NCBI RefSeq assembly: GCF_030936135.1
Contig: NC_082620.1
Coordinates: 4,836,001 to 4,900,000, forward strand
Reading direction: 5' to 3'
DNA from: Gavia stellata
Taxonomy: Eukaryota > Chordata > Aves > Gaviiformes > Gaviidae
Length of the DNA: 64,000 bases
A model generated the notes under the pieces. It searched no databases, had not been told where the DNA came from, and saw only the letters and a program-made list of their open reading frames with translations. Positions within the stretch are counted from its first letter, which is position 1, and every line of letters begins with the position of its first letter. Below are positions 1 through 12,720 of this stretch, one piece after another. The position numbers and the translations under genes are program-made.

Positions 1-59
1 GAGTAACATAAGAACTAGGCAACACCCAAACCCAGAAGCACTGTGTCGCTGTGAAGAGA

Positions 60-240
60 GCTCTGGGCTGGAATTCAAGAGACTGTGGCTCCATTCCTAA
101 CTCTACACTGGCCTTTTGACTACCATTCAATGAGTCAATTCATTGATACGTGCCTCAGTTTCCCTACTTCCGTAACAGGCAACAATACAAACATCCTTGG
201 GGGTCTACTCCTGAACTAAGTAAGTGTTAAATATTGGTGC
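60..240 (+). repeat. MIR-like SINE remnant 1
   Basis: The stretch follows the general order of the MIR consensus: CTCTGGGCTGGAATTC, then GGCTCCATTCCTAACTCTAC, a run resembling the 'accttgggcaagtcac' block, then GTGCCTCAGTTTCCCTAC. It is heavily diverged. The call rests on recognition of the conserved core order, not on an alignment. Old MIR copies are known at low density in bird and reptile genomes. Confidence 0.55.
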
Positions 241-3200
241 TAGTGGGCTAGCCTAATTCAGCCTCAGCGTGATCCCTGTTTCTAATGTGTTTACTAGACT
301 TCATTCTTTCTAAAGGATCCTGTACTTCAAACACTTCTCCTTAGAATAAAAGGAAAAAATGTATACTAATAAGTAAACAAACTACAGCTCCATCAGCCAG
401 GAAGAAAAAAAAAAAAATTCAGACAAAAGAGACTTATTTGGCTAGGTGACATCCTGCCCAGGCAAATTGCTAATTGCCCAGAAGCATCTTGTGAACAGAG
501 CTGGTTTTGTGTCCTCAAGTGAGGGTGTGTTCAATTTGGGGAGCAGGGGAAGATGGAAACTACACAGAAATGAACTCCTTTAGCTAGGGAGAAGGAAAAA
601 GGCTATGTAAAGATGGCCCTAACCAGGTCACATCAGGAGTCAGCCCTCCCTTTTTCAACGACGACCTCACAAAGGGACAGCAGAGGTTGGGCTGACCCTG
701 GTGTCTGTCTCCTCTGGCACCTTGAGGTGTGTGGTTTCAAAGCCTGTCTGCCTCCTGGTCCTATGGAGCAGCAGTGAAAGCCAACAGAGAGAGGAGAAAA
801 AAAAAAAAGAGAACAACCTAAACCCAACTCTCTTTAAAGGAAGTCAAAGGCCAGATGTTCCTTGCTTCCTGTCCGCTGCTGCCACAGTTGCCATAGCCTG
901 TGGTTGTGGTTAGTCTGTCTAGAGCTCATATGTGAGAGACTGAAACCATGCTTACTGGAAACTCCCCCCAGCTCTGCGGCTGATCATCTGCAGCAACACC
1001 TGACAGCCGATAGCCTTGCAAAACCCAAGGTTTATCTCGAAATGGGAGGTTTTGTTTCTGCTGGGCTCGTGTTGCTAACATTCAGAAAAAGTGCTCCTCC
1101 CACAAAATATAAGATATGCAAGTACGTCAGTATTAAAAAAAAGTGACTAGTTTTAAAAGAAATGTGGCAGAAAATGGTTAATATCCTTCTGCATGAAGAA
1201 AGTAAAGAAGTTGCTGTATTGCATCTGAGGCTTTGATACTACAACTCTTTCTGTGATAGGGTCATTCTATGCTTTATACAACAGCAAAGATTGACCCTGT
1301 AAACAAAATTAACAATTTTCAGCAGGAAAATACTGACAGAAATAGCTGCTATAATTACAGTTAATTCAAGCAACCATTTTCTGCTTGTGAAATTACAGAA
1401 ACTCTTCCTTGACATCAGTTGGCATTTGGACTGGAGATGATCTTTTGGATGGAGTCCTTTAAAAGCTACTATTCAAGTACAGCAAAGAGAAGAATCAAAT
1501 CCAGTCTATTTCCAACAAGTAAAGGGGAAGGAATAAGGGGAGCAGTAGAAAAAGGATGCTTTTTAAGCACCATATACTGCTCTTCCTAATACTACTAAGG
1601 AAGCATAGGCTGTCAGACCAACAAAGTGTGTTTAAGTATAGGATCCACACAACCCTTTTGTTCTTGCCATGCAATTTATAAGTCTAAGTCCAGTTTGGAC
1701 AGTGGCAGGTGATGAGCCTAAACCAGGTGACGATATACCTGGTGGAAGCAGGATAAAACATTTCTAATTGGCAAGCAAAGAGAGAACACTGATTACAGTA
1801 TTTTTTAAATTACTACATAGACGCTTAATGGTTTAAAGAATCTGTCTGGGTCTTGTGGTAGGTGGTAACATCAGAGCCTAATGGTCCAGACAGCTACACT
1901 TCTGGTCTGAGCACTCCCTTTCTAGTTAGTGTAGAGCACAGAGAATATTTATGTGCCAGTCTTGCAGGACACCTTGAAATCAGAAAAAGGCAGTACGCAT
2001 CTCTAGCTGCATTTGTACCGATTAACGAGCACATTCTTCCCTGACAGTAAGTTACGGAAAACCCTCCCGCACAATCCAGGAAATGCCAGGATCAGACACC
2101 AGTGCTATTTGCTAGTACCCATTTCGGGTGCCAACACTGCGTAATAGCTGTGGCTATAATGTGTCTGGCAGCTCTACCATCTGGCCAGCACCGCACTCTT
2201 TGCTAGAGAACGCTAGCACAGAAAGACAGCCATAGCAAGCCTCACATTGCTCCCTTTGGCTCTGGACTCTGAGGAACTGGGAGGATTTAAAGACATTATA
2301 TAACAGCAAGAAAGGTGCCTTTTGGGCTCTGCCTTTGTGGGTGGCCAATGGCTTTCACACAGAAGTGATATTCCCCTCTCCCCCCAAACAACATAATTCT
2401 GGCAGGAGAGAAACCAAAATCGATCCCCACAGCCTCCACAGCCATCTCTTTTCTGTCTTGTTTTACTATAACACAAACATTCTCACTCCCTTTTGTGATG
2501 CAGGTGAATGAACGAACTATGTTTCAGTGAAAGAAAATACAAGTGCATATGCTTTGTTGTAGCACAGAGCAACGAGGTGGTATTTCTTTAAACAGTTGGG
2601 AAGCTTCCTATTGGCACAACATCCTATGCTAGGGAGCACTCCAGAAACTAGCAGGATGTACAAAGTCAGGCATAAAATGTTAGTGTATGTTTAGTAAACA
2701 CCATTATATCGCATCATGTTTCTTCACATTGCTTCTCCGTAACTGGCTGCATATGAACCAAACACAAAAAAATAAATACAATTGTCTCTACTACAGAAAA
2801 GAAATTGTAAGCAGGCAGAGCACAGAAAGCCAAGCAGACCAGCTGCATGGCATATTTTGGCCACTACTGAATAGGTGGAATGTATAAGATGGGCCAGCAT
2901 GTACACACATTGTTAAAAATTGCTCACAGGTCTCCTGAGATCAGAGCACAGCACGTAATCCAGAACAGCTTGGAGAGGCTGGATAAGTCTGCAGTGAAGT
3001 GGAACTAGAAGCAGGAAACAAACAATTTATCTAAAATATTGACAAGGCCCTGATAAACCATATTAGTTCTTACCCTGCATGTAGAAAACTATTTTTTTTC
3101 TGCTTGAGATATACAGAGGGCAGCAATAAGAGTCTTAGTGAAAATATGCGCAATGCCTGGGGGTAAAAAGCACTGTAGAATATTATAGCAGTATTTCTCT

Positions 3201-6200
3201 GTGCAGATTAGGGCCTCAGGGACCTCATGGCCGTTCCTTCCCTTCTTTACGCAGGGCACTCTCTCTCTGTCTTTTATTTAATTGCGGTGTAATCCTGATT
3301 AGTTACAGCCCGTTCCTTGCTTCTCCGCAAAGCCATGTGGGCAGCACCACTCGCGCAAAGCTGTCTGCCTCAGCTCTCTGAAGCAGAGCCAGAGCAGGAG
3401 GAATGAACCACCGCACTGTCTGGCCCCTGCTCTGTCAGGAAGCTGTTCCGTTCACAGTGCAGACAGAGGCCTTCGAGGTGGCTGCAGGAGGATGTCATCC
3501 TCTCCGCATGTGGTGGAAAAAGGAGGGGGGCAGAGGAGGAGCGCAGAGCAGGGGACCTGCACAGGGAGGAAGAGTATAAAGCGGGAAAGAGAGGCAAGGA
3601 AGAACAAAAAGGGGGCACAGCAACAAGAAAAGCAAATCCAGCCGTTAGTATAAATCACTAAGATGAACCAGCCTGAGGGACTGGATCAGTTCCATCTGTG
3701 GTATCGATCCACTGAAGTCAGCAGACAGACATACCATGCAGTTGGATTTGATCACTTCAGTGGGGCAAACTTTGTTCCCTTCAGCAATACCTTCATCTGG
3801 TATATATAGCACAGACTTCTGGCAGCCCATTGGCTTGGGATAGTGTGCTCAGACACTCGTGTGCCATTCTGCCTCGTGCACGTGGCCAGGCTCATTACTT
3901 ATGCACAATATGTGCTCCAGCCCAAAGCATTATTTGCTCATGTATCACACCTTATGCCCTCTCTTATACCTGGGGATAGGTGAGCATAAGAGATTACTGA
4001 AGTCAGTGTCATCCATTACATTGATTTCCACCAGTGCTTTAAATCAGACCAGCGGATAAGAAATAAGTAAATGTATTAAGTAGCCTCTTCTGCTCTCTCT
4101 TTTTCCTAGCGGTCAATAGCCATGCACAGGGAATGGTAACAGAGACCCTGGCTCATGAAAAAGTGCGTTTTCCCTAGATAAAAAAAATGCAAAGGTGTCG
4201 CTGCTAGTTGCAGTTACACACCGTACTTATGGGACTTTAATCAGAGGGGAAACAAACCCACCCAAACCACAGCTGTCTGTCCCTCTCTTTTCTGGAACCG
4301 TATTTTGCTGAAGAGCAACCTGTACACCTAAGGGCAGAGACTGAATCACACCTAAAAGGGCAAGGGATCCCTGTACCCCAGTCCTCCGCTCACCTCAATT
4401 CAAGCACAAGAAGCCTGAGAAAGCCTGGTCTAGACGAGCAGATTCATAGTTCCTAGAATAACTAGTACAAATCCTGGATTATCTCCAGTGGAACACTGTC
4501 CAAAGAGGGGAGAAGGTAAGAAGAGGGTGGTGCATGCCTGTTCACTATGAATTCAGTCAGATGGAATTCTACAAGAACCCAGAGCTAGATTATTTCCTAC
4601 AGATTAAACACTTGTGCTCCTCTGACATTTCCAGTGTCACCTCTGCTCTTGGAAGGGTCCCTTCTGCATAAATGTAGAACACCAGCTGCTACAGGGCTCC
4701 CAAGACAGCACATCTCCACTGAGGTTCCTGCACATTCAGCTTGCTTCCAGCAACCTTGACATACACCTCTTGCTGTGGCCGTATGTTGTACCTTACACCA
4801 GTTTTTCTGTGTGACCTTAAGAAAGTGATTTGCTAATTAGACACGACATTTTCAACTGATGAAGTCTGCTTAACCAGCATGAACTGTTCTGCTTTCAAGT
4901 GGTTTTGGCTGCAATTCACAATAATTAGGGGGATTTTCCATGCTTGTCCTTCTCTTTTTAAGCAAAGCTGATATTTCTGCCTCTGATGCTTAGCTTGGGT
5001 GGCATCTGGCCACCAGCTATGCGCCGGAATCGTACATATATCCAGCGATCTTAACCTGGCAGAAAGGAGCAAGGAGCAAACATAGGGGTTTGAACTCTGC
5101 TGATTCTCCCCATCATTCAGCAAACTTCCCTGGTGATTTATTCATACCAAAAAGGAGCCAGTTATACTTGTGTAATCACCAGGAAGGAACTGACAGCTTT
5201 ATACCAGGGTGAATGAGAGCAGCATTGCATTCAAAATCTCCTTAGATAGTGCCTCGGGTCATAGTCCTCTAACATCTTGAATCATGTATCCTTGTCACAA
5301 GCAAAGCAGGCAAATTCTTTGGGGTCTGTGTCTTTCGCAAACTTCCTACTCTGGCTGACTTGTGACCTGACTTGTCTCACACATAGCAAACTGGCTGTGC
5401 AGGGAAAAATCCTCATCACAGACATTTCCTCTGGCAGTGGCAAATAAATGCTGGCCAATTCCACGCCACTAGGAAGCAAAAGGTAATCCAAGGAGCCACT
5501 GGATGCAAGTAGTATCATCACTTTTCACTGCCATCTGCCCGGGGCAGAGTTGACACCCTAACATTCAGAACATGTACAGATTAAAATGTTTTGCCTGGCC
5601 CAAAATAATCTAAGGAGCTAAGGCAAAAGCTCAGCCTACAGACAGGCCTCCTCACCTTCATACCCTTTGTATCCAGAACTGAAATGGGCATCTCTGGACC
5701 ACATGTATTTAGGTAGAGATTGATATGTTGCAGTTTGGCCTTGAGTTTACTGATGATGAGACATAGCTGTCATTACAATCAGTCATCACCATGATCAGTC
5801 AAGTCCTCCCCACCCCTGCCAGGATGTGCACATCATGAATAACATCCCCACTATGAATAAAAGCTTGGTGCTAGCCTTGGCAGAATAGGAACAAGCGCTC
5901 AGAAGACTCAGATAACAACTGGTGCAAATCACAGCCTGGGCTGGATAAGACTGAGCTGAGCCAGATGTTTTCATCTCAAACAGACTTTCTTTCCATAAGC
6001 AGCCTGTTTCCACTTACAGCAAGACAGGGACAATGCACAGTTTCCCCCTCTGAAGGGCAGGAAGGCGAAAAACTAATTTGTGTTTTCTTCCTGCTCCAGG
6101 ATTCAAAAAGAATGCCACACTGAGTCAGACCATGTTTCCAGCAAGCATCCTTCTCTGACAGTGGTCTGTAACAGATGTTGAAGGAAATAATACAAGGTAG

Positions 6201-6339
6201 ACTACAAGCATGCTGTGATCCTTCTTCTGATTTACTCCTTTACTCCCATCAACAGATGAGCTAGATACTGCCAGATTTCAGGTTTGTGATGGAGTACCTA
6301 CCACCTTTTCACTAGTCTGATTCTCCACTAACATTGGCT
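241..6339. other. Intergenic stretch, nothing recognised
   Basis: I see no exon, RNA gene or clear repeat. Short open frames have no recognisable domain. A fragment near 4805-4835 (TCTGTGTGACCTTAAGAAAG) vaguely recalls the MIR core but is too short to call. Confidence 0.5.
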
Positions 6340-6515
6340 TGTGAGGCCCAGCATGCCAGATGGAAGAAAGGGAGTCAGATTTCCATGGATTTGTTTTCCA
6401 GCTTTACCACTGGCTCACTGTGAGACCTTTTGTGTCTCAGTTTCCCCAGCTATAAAAATGGAGCCAGAAGTTCTTTCTCTACCCTTTATTATGTGCAAGA
6501 CATCTTTAGACAGAA
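6340..6515 (+). repeat. MIR-like SINE remnant 2
   Basis: The copy contains TTCCAGCTTTACCACTGGCT, then CACTGTGAGACCTTTTGTG, then TCTCAGTTTCCCCAGCTATA followed by AAAATGGAG, in the order and spacing of the MIR core ('tgccacttactagctgtgtgacc ... cctcagtttcctcatctgtaaaatgg'). This is the clearest of the three copies. It is intergenic and has no coding role. Confidence 0.7.
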
Positions 6516-8194
6516 GGTACAATATGCACGAAGGACTGGGAACATGCATTCCTAGCTTGGGCTTCAGTGATACCGAGTTGTAAGTCCCTGTAGCTTCATG
6601 GGATGCAATATGCTCAACACCTCTGAAAAATCAAATCAGAAGTGTGTTACACCACTGACTGCATCTGACAGGAGACAGGGATCCAGAAGACTTAACAGCC
6701 AAGTGATGTGTGTGAGTTGGCCTAAAAGTCAAATTGATTCTCTATCTATAATAAGCAGCAAGCAAGCAATTCCTTGTATTTACAAAGACCAGGTGTGTAT
6801 TACAGGTAGGCATATCTGTACTACCAGAAAAAATAACTGAAACCTGATTTCTTGTGTATGTATGTCTTGTGATTGGATTCTCTCATGCCTAATAAGGTGT
6901 AGCTTTTCCTATGTTGGAGATAAAAATCTGAATTCTTGGGAACTGAACTCACAAGGCAATGTTTCCCAGGAGAGACTATCACAAAGAGGACCTCTGTCCT
7001 TGACCAGTTTCAATGAAACTTGCAGGAACTTAATGACTTAGGAACCTCTTCCTCTCCATTAGACTCATTTGCAATGGACCAATAATTATTTGGGCAGACA
7101 GACAGTCAAAGGGCCTAAATCCAGGCTAAAATGAATGAGGTGTTAAAAGCGATAAAATGACCCTCTCTGTAACCGACACAGTTCATCACTGCACTTCTGG
7201 GTCACACATGGCCTTTTGAGGGACACCCACATTTCATATATGGTGCTATCAGCTCTTCATTTATAACCATGACTTGTGTTGTGTGTCTGCATCTGCTCCG
7301 GTCTGGAGCCAGTGCATCGCATCTTTAATCCAAAATGCACTTCCTCGTCCATGCCTCAGGCTTTCTGCTCCCTTCTGCCATGACTCACGATTTCAGTCTT
7401 ACGTGGAACTGCAGGTGGCAGCTGATGGAACAGCCCAAAAGCATTCCATGGAGAGGAAGTTACACTGCAATTGCATTTCCTCTGCTGGGAGTTTTCTCCT
7501 TTGTGTTCTGCAGAACAGTGAAGAAGCTGGGAATTATCGGTGTTGTGAAGCCCTGTGAATTGAGGGGAAGGGCAGGGGAGGTTCTTACTCAAAAGTCTTC
7601 GAAATCTTTCAGTATGTGGTTTGGATTATGACCTAAAGGCCTCTAAAGCCCATGCGAACACTCACAGTTCTTTCAGTTTTCTTTGGCTTGAACTTCAGGT
7701 GAGCTGAAAAGATTGTGCAGGTGGTATTTCCAAAGCTGGGAGAACAGTTCAATACTGCCCTTACACTGAATGGCTCTACCAGAACTGGTGCGATATGCAA
7801 GACTATCTGTCAATATTTAGTTCTGCTGCATGGGCCTAACAAGCAGAAAATAAGAGAGAAAAGGCAGTATAAGGAAAGCAATGTGAAACATGAATGTAAC
7901 AGAGGGCTGTTGTGATGCTCTGATGCAGAGCTGAAGTTGTCTCTCTCTGGGAGCAGCAGTTACAAGCTCTTTTCCAACAAAAAGAAACAGTCATGTAGTT
8001 CAATGAATAGATGTTCCCAGGACTGACTGGGAGTGGGATAGCATAGAGGAGATGGGAGGATGTTATTTCTGTAATCACAACTTGCAAAGCCACCAGCCTG
8101 AGTGACAGGAAGAATTGCAGTCAGAGTGTAAAAGGTGGGGGGAAGGCAAGAACAGAATCAACCTGAGCAGGTTAAAGCACCAAGAAGGGAAGTC

Positions 8195-8400
8195 AATCCA
8201 GGTCAGGGTGGAATTGAGACACTGTGTGTGCCCAGGCAAATCTTTCAGCTTCCCCACACCTCAGCTTCCCCAGCTGTGAAATAAAGATGACAGCCCTTCC
8301 CTCCTACACAGGGGCATTGTGAGGCTGAGCTCATTAATCTTTGCCAAACTGCTTAGCAATCCTCTGACGGAAGTTGCTGCACAGCATGAGCACAAAGTTG
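8195..8400 (+). repeat. MIR-like SINE remnant 3
   Basis: The core CCTCAGCTTCCCCAGCTGTG, then AAATAAAGATGACAG, then GGGGCATTGTGAGGCTGAGC and a trailing GCCAAACTGCTTAGCA follow the MIR order ('cctcagtttcctcatctgtaaaatggggata ... ggttgtgaggatta ... aaagcgcttagaac'). The 5' end is uncertain. Same plus orientation as the two other copies. Confidence 0.65.
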
Positions 8401-8624
8401 TTGTTTTTTGGGTTGCTTTTTTTTTTTGGAAACACTAAAGAGATGAGCAATTGAAAGAGTAACCAACATAGTTCACTGCCTCTTTAGAAACGGCTGGTGA
8501 AATGCTAGCCAGCAAGGGAAAAGGGTTTGCAAAGGAGATGAGAAGCATGCTGACGCCAAGTCCAGTCAGAGAGTTCTGGCACAAGGAGGATGAAAGCATC
8601 CATCCCCTCTCACACTTGCCTGGT

Positions 8625-8718
8625 GAGGAGAAAAAGAAAAAAAAAAAAAAAGGAAAAGCAAGGGGGGAAAAAAAAGGGAAAGAGAAAAAAAAAAAGAGAG
8701 AAAGAAGGAGGGAGGGAA
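8625..8718 (+). repeat. Homopurine (A/G) tract
   Basis: Ninety-four bases consist only of A and G except for a single C at 8659, with runs of A up to about 14. It is low-complexity DNA. It creates lysine/arginine-rich open frames on the plus strand that are artefacts. Such tracts can form triplex DNA. Confidence 0.9.
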
Positions 8719-9559
8719 CAGCAATCCAACGTGGTTGGAATAACTCTGCTCACTGTAGCCTGTCCAACAACAGCCCTGGCGGATCATAAAACAGCCTCTC
8801 ACATCCATGTGGTTTTTGCTGCTAGGAGACAAGGTACAAAACACACAACCTCACGCCGGGCTCTATAAAACCTTATATTCCCCCTCAGACCCAGAGTTCA
8901 TCTGAAGAATTTGCATCACCTAATTAGAACCAAGCCAAGTTTTAAAATAAAAAAGAAGTAAAATACAAAAAAATTAAAAGCCCCTTTCCTTTCTTTGTCC
9001 CCTTTTTGTGATTTCAGTTGCCAGAAAATATGAAAAGTACCTTCCTGACCTCTTCCCAGGAGCATCTCCATGCAGAAGCTTGGCTGGCAGATCTTAGCTA
9101 CTAAGCACATTGGAAGGCTAAAGTCAGTTCCCTTCCGTGGTGCCCAGAGGCAGGTGTACCCCGTTCTGCCTCCACGGTGGGAATTGCTAACAGGCAGCTC
9201 CTGAGGAGCACGGGGAGACCTCAGCTGCTGTTGGCATTTGCAGGGTTGTTTTTCTGCACAGAGAATGTGAAGCCAATCTCTGCTGTTACAGACAGTGGGA
9301 TGATTTTTCTCTTTTATTTTCATTCTTTTTATGTCTTTATATTCTTTTTTAGTTGTAAATCAGGATAAAGCAAGCTGTGGCACAGGTGCTTCGGGTAGTG
9401 TTGTCCCTCCTCGTAACAAAGACCCTCACAACTTACCAAAGGAACTTTACCACCATGAGTTTCCTTTGTGTGTGAACGCACAATCCCTGATACTCCAAAT
9501 TTACTACGCAGCTTTATCCACGCATCCTCCCGCTCACCCTGTCCAGGGCCTCCCATGAC

Positions 9560-10600
9560 TGCAGGCCATCACGCGTACGAAATGCCATGGCAATTCTGTG
9601 ACCGGCTGAGAAAACCAAGGTTTGGCAAGCACGTGCTGAACGGCGCAGCCTGGGTCGTGGCTGCCCTCTGCTCTCTCGTGCCATTCCTGATGACTGGCCG
9701 GTCCCCCAGGCAGGGAAGCCATGGGCAGCTACTCCAAGCAGTGGCCTGTCAGCTGCAAAGTGTGAGAGCAGGGAGGAGTGCTTGGGAGGAGGCTGATGAT
9801 TCACGTGGCCTGCGTCCAGGCATTACAACCAGCAGAGACCATGGGCATGTCTCGCCCGCCCTCACGTAACGCAGGCCGCAGGGCTCTTCTGCCCTCCTCT
9901 GCAGTGGAGCCAGCGCATTGCTCCCTGAAGATCTACGAGGCTGCATTTACCGTTCCTCTCTGAGGGGGCCATTGGGAAGCCTCATGGCTCAAAGCACACG
10001 CTTTATTTTTGCTCTTTTTTCTCCCTCGCTGCGGACAGGGAGGGGAGCGTGGGGATTTGCTGGCCCTCTCTGCACCTCCTCACCCTGCCTGGCAAGCAGG
10101 TGCCCCAGCAGGCCTGGGCGCAGGCCAGGCCCCGGCTCTCCCCAGCCCTGAGGCAAGGACGGCGTGGTGCAGCTACAGCGCGGGCCTGCAGCAGTGGAGG
10201 GCCATGGCAGGGAGAGGCTGCTGCCCAGCCGGGCAGCTCGTGGAGCAGGGCAATGGCCCTCTCCTTCAGAGAGGCAGGCAGAGATGAGCTGAGCCTGCTG
10301 AGAAGGCCGTGAGGGCGGGAAGGAGCTGCCAGCCTGCTCAGCTCACGGAAAACCTGGGGAGGTGAGCGCCACATTAACAGCTGCAGGACTGCTCCGGGAC
10401 TGCTTCAGCACGGCCTAGTGCAGCTCCCCCGCCATGCCAGGTCCCAGGATCAGGCTGTGGTGACTATCTAAAGAAGCAACGCTAACAGTCCTTGGCAGCA
10501 TCCTGCCGACATGCCCAGCGACACGTCGTGACAGCTAGCATCCCTCCAAGCTGTGGAGAGTGTGCTGTCGAGGAGAGGAACAGCAGCGGTCTGATCCCTT
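9560..10600. other. GC-rich patch with raised CpG content
   Basis: This kilobase is clearly richer in G+C and CpG than the surrounding intergenic DNA. By eye I counted about 36 CpG in 9560-10400. It contains CACGCGTACG, CACGTG and several GCGC motifs. Open frames on both strands (9468-9869 plus, 10003-10374 minus) show no domain I recognise. It could be a weak CpG island, a remnant of a GC-rich insertion, or GC-biased conversion. No exon is claimed. Confidence 0.45.
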
Positions 10601-12589
10601 TGGCCTATCCGCAGGGTGGAACTATGTCATGACGATGTGGCAGTGGCATCTATGCTGGTGGGACTGAGGAAAGGGAATGCTCTTACAGTCTTAAGCCAAT
10701 AAGGCCTAGCAGCAGCACAGCAAGGCCTGTACAACACCAACACAACGTGTTGAAATCTCACAGCAGCGACATGCCAGCTGTTGCTTGCTCTGTGGGACCT
10801 AGAATGGGACATCAACACCGTGTGGCTAGAGGCAGAGTTGCGGTGGATGCCACAAGGACGAACGCCGTATCAGGACCCTTCTCAGAACTTGCCAGGCCAG
10901 TGTGAAGAGCAGAGCCAGGGGCCTGTCCTTGGCTTGCTTCCCCCCATCTACCCACACGTTATTGCTTCAGCTAGGATTTCAGCAGAGGGGCTCTGAGTAG
11001 GGGACGTGCTGTAACCGTGCATTCAGATTACATTTTGATTGCAGAGGCTGTGAGCAACGTTCATTCCTAGTGGGTGTATCATGGCTATGGCTTCCGGAGA
11101 AAGCAGCCAGTAGAACAGCAACAGATCCCTGACAGGGAGGGCCATATCCGCTACAGCCTGCACACTCAAGAGGATGCAGCTGTATCCTCCCCACCAGGCT
11201 TGCACTTGCATTTTTCTTCATTAGAACTCAAGCAAGTGCTGCACCTCCTCTGCTTGCAGCCCCAACGATAACTGACCTCCTAAGTGTGCCTGCCCTGCAC
11301 AAAGTGCTCAGGTGGTGAGCGAAAGGGAATTAAACACATCTGCCCTCACATGGGCACCGCATCTGCCAAAAGCCTTGGGCTGTCTGCAAGAGGAGGCAGC
11401 TGGTTTAGGAGAGGAGTTACTGTAACCTGGCCTCGGCAGCTAGAGTCCCCCCTCACAGTCTTTCAACACCCATAGAGACACCAGCAAGGACCTAGCCTAG
11501 AGGCGCTGATGTCAAGGAGACCTGATGGACACTGTATGTGTCACTGCGCAGAGTGAGAGGAAAAAGTTGTCTCAGGGAGGGAGAGCAGAAAGAAAACAAG
11601 GACCCTGAGGATCACATGCTTAGAGGATGAGAGGGGAAAGAGGTCAGTTCCTGACGTGCAGCTCAAAACAAACCCATTGTTCTGAGTGAGACTCCGTCGT
11701 CCCTCTTTCACCAGGTGTTACCTGGAAAATCCATCTGCCCATTCCCCCTCCCTTCGCCGTTCCTCTGCCCTGGCTGCTAGCAAAATGGGGAAATTCATGA
11801 GACAACTGTAATGGCACCAGCTTCCTGGCTGGTCTCGCCTCACCTTCTTAGAGGAAAATCAGCAGATCTGATCCGATGCCTGGAGGAGGAAGCATACCCT
11901 GGACTGAACTGGAGAACTCTGTGGGAGAACTGTGCAGCAGGCAGCCCTGAGACAGACTCTCTTTTTGGCAGAGGTGCCACATCCCATGGTAGGACACTTA
12001 TATTTCATTACTTCTGTGTTTTTTCCTGGCCTATATATATCTGCTCTGTGGGTTCACCAGCCAGACACTGCCCTGTAGTAACACATACCAGGTTTAGAAA
12101 CCATACCAGCCCATAGAAATCCTGCTGTCTTTCTGACCTCCATCGTTTTTCCACTACCTGCTGTCGCTTTCTGGAAAGGCTAAAAGGGACAGACAATTTC
12201 CTAGAAGAAAGAAAAAAACACCCAGGCCTTCCAGGCCTTTCTCTGTACGTAAGAAAAGAAGTCCAAATCTTTTCCCTGCCCCAACTCCAGCAACTCCAGT
12301 GAAAAAAGTCCCTTCTGGGTCTTCTCACTTATATTCCAGGGCTTATCCGTAAGACATTTCAGTTCAGAACAAAGCTCTAGTCCTGGATTTTGCATCCTAA
12401 TAAGGACCATAGCCTAGCAAAATTACGCTAAAACACAGTTCTCTGTCATGTCTGTCACTGCCCTTGCATCACAGCACCGCTTCCCTGAGTGGTGCCAGAG
12501 CAGGCTCCATGGGTACACATGGAGTATATAAGCCTTTTGCATAGGATGGTTATTTTAAAAGTTCCTTGAGGTCGTAGCACCAAAGAAAG
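10601..12589. other. Intergenic stretch, nothing recognised
   Basis: Moderately G+C-rich DNA between the CpG-raised patch and the CR1 tail. No exon, RNA gene or repeat recognised. Confidence 0.4.
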
Positions 12590-12720
12590 GATGCTGCAGA
12601 GGCCAGTGGTGCATAGGAACGTGTGGACAAGGCATTGTGGGACATGGTTTAGTGGGCATGGTGGTGTTGGACTTGATGATCTTACAGGTCTTTTCCAACC
12701 GTAGTGATTCTGTGATTCTG
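12590..12720 (+). repeat. CR1 LINE, truncated 3' end
   Basis: The sequence reads GGACATGGTTTAGTGGGCAT, then GGTGGTGTTGGACTTGATGA, then TCTTACAGGTCTTTTCCAAC and ends GTGATTCTGTGATTCTG. This is the typical 3' end of an avian CR1 retrotransposon, including two copies of the 8-bp tail unit. Only the 3' portion remains, as is usual for CR1. The plus orientation follows from the tail. The 5' boundary is approximate. Confidence 0.85.

Noticed and set aside
4805..4835. TCTGTGTGACCTTAAGAAAG resembling the MIR core
   Set aside because: Too short, and the following CCTCAGTTTCC block is missing.
10003..10374. Open frames in the GC-rich patch (also 9468-9869)
   Set aside because: No recognisable domain, and frames are open on both strands as expected from composition.
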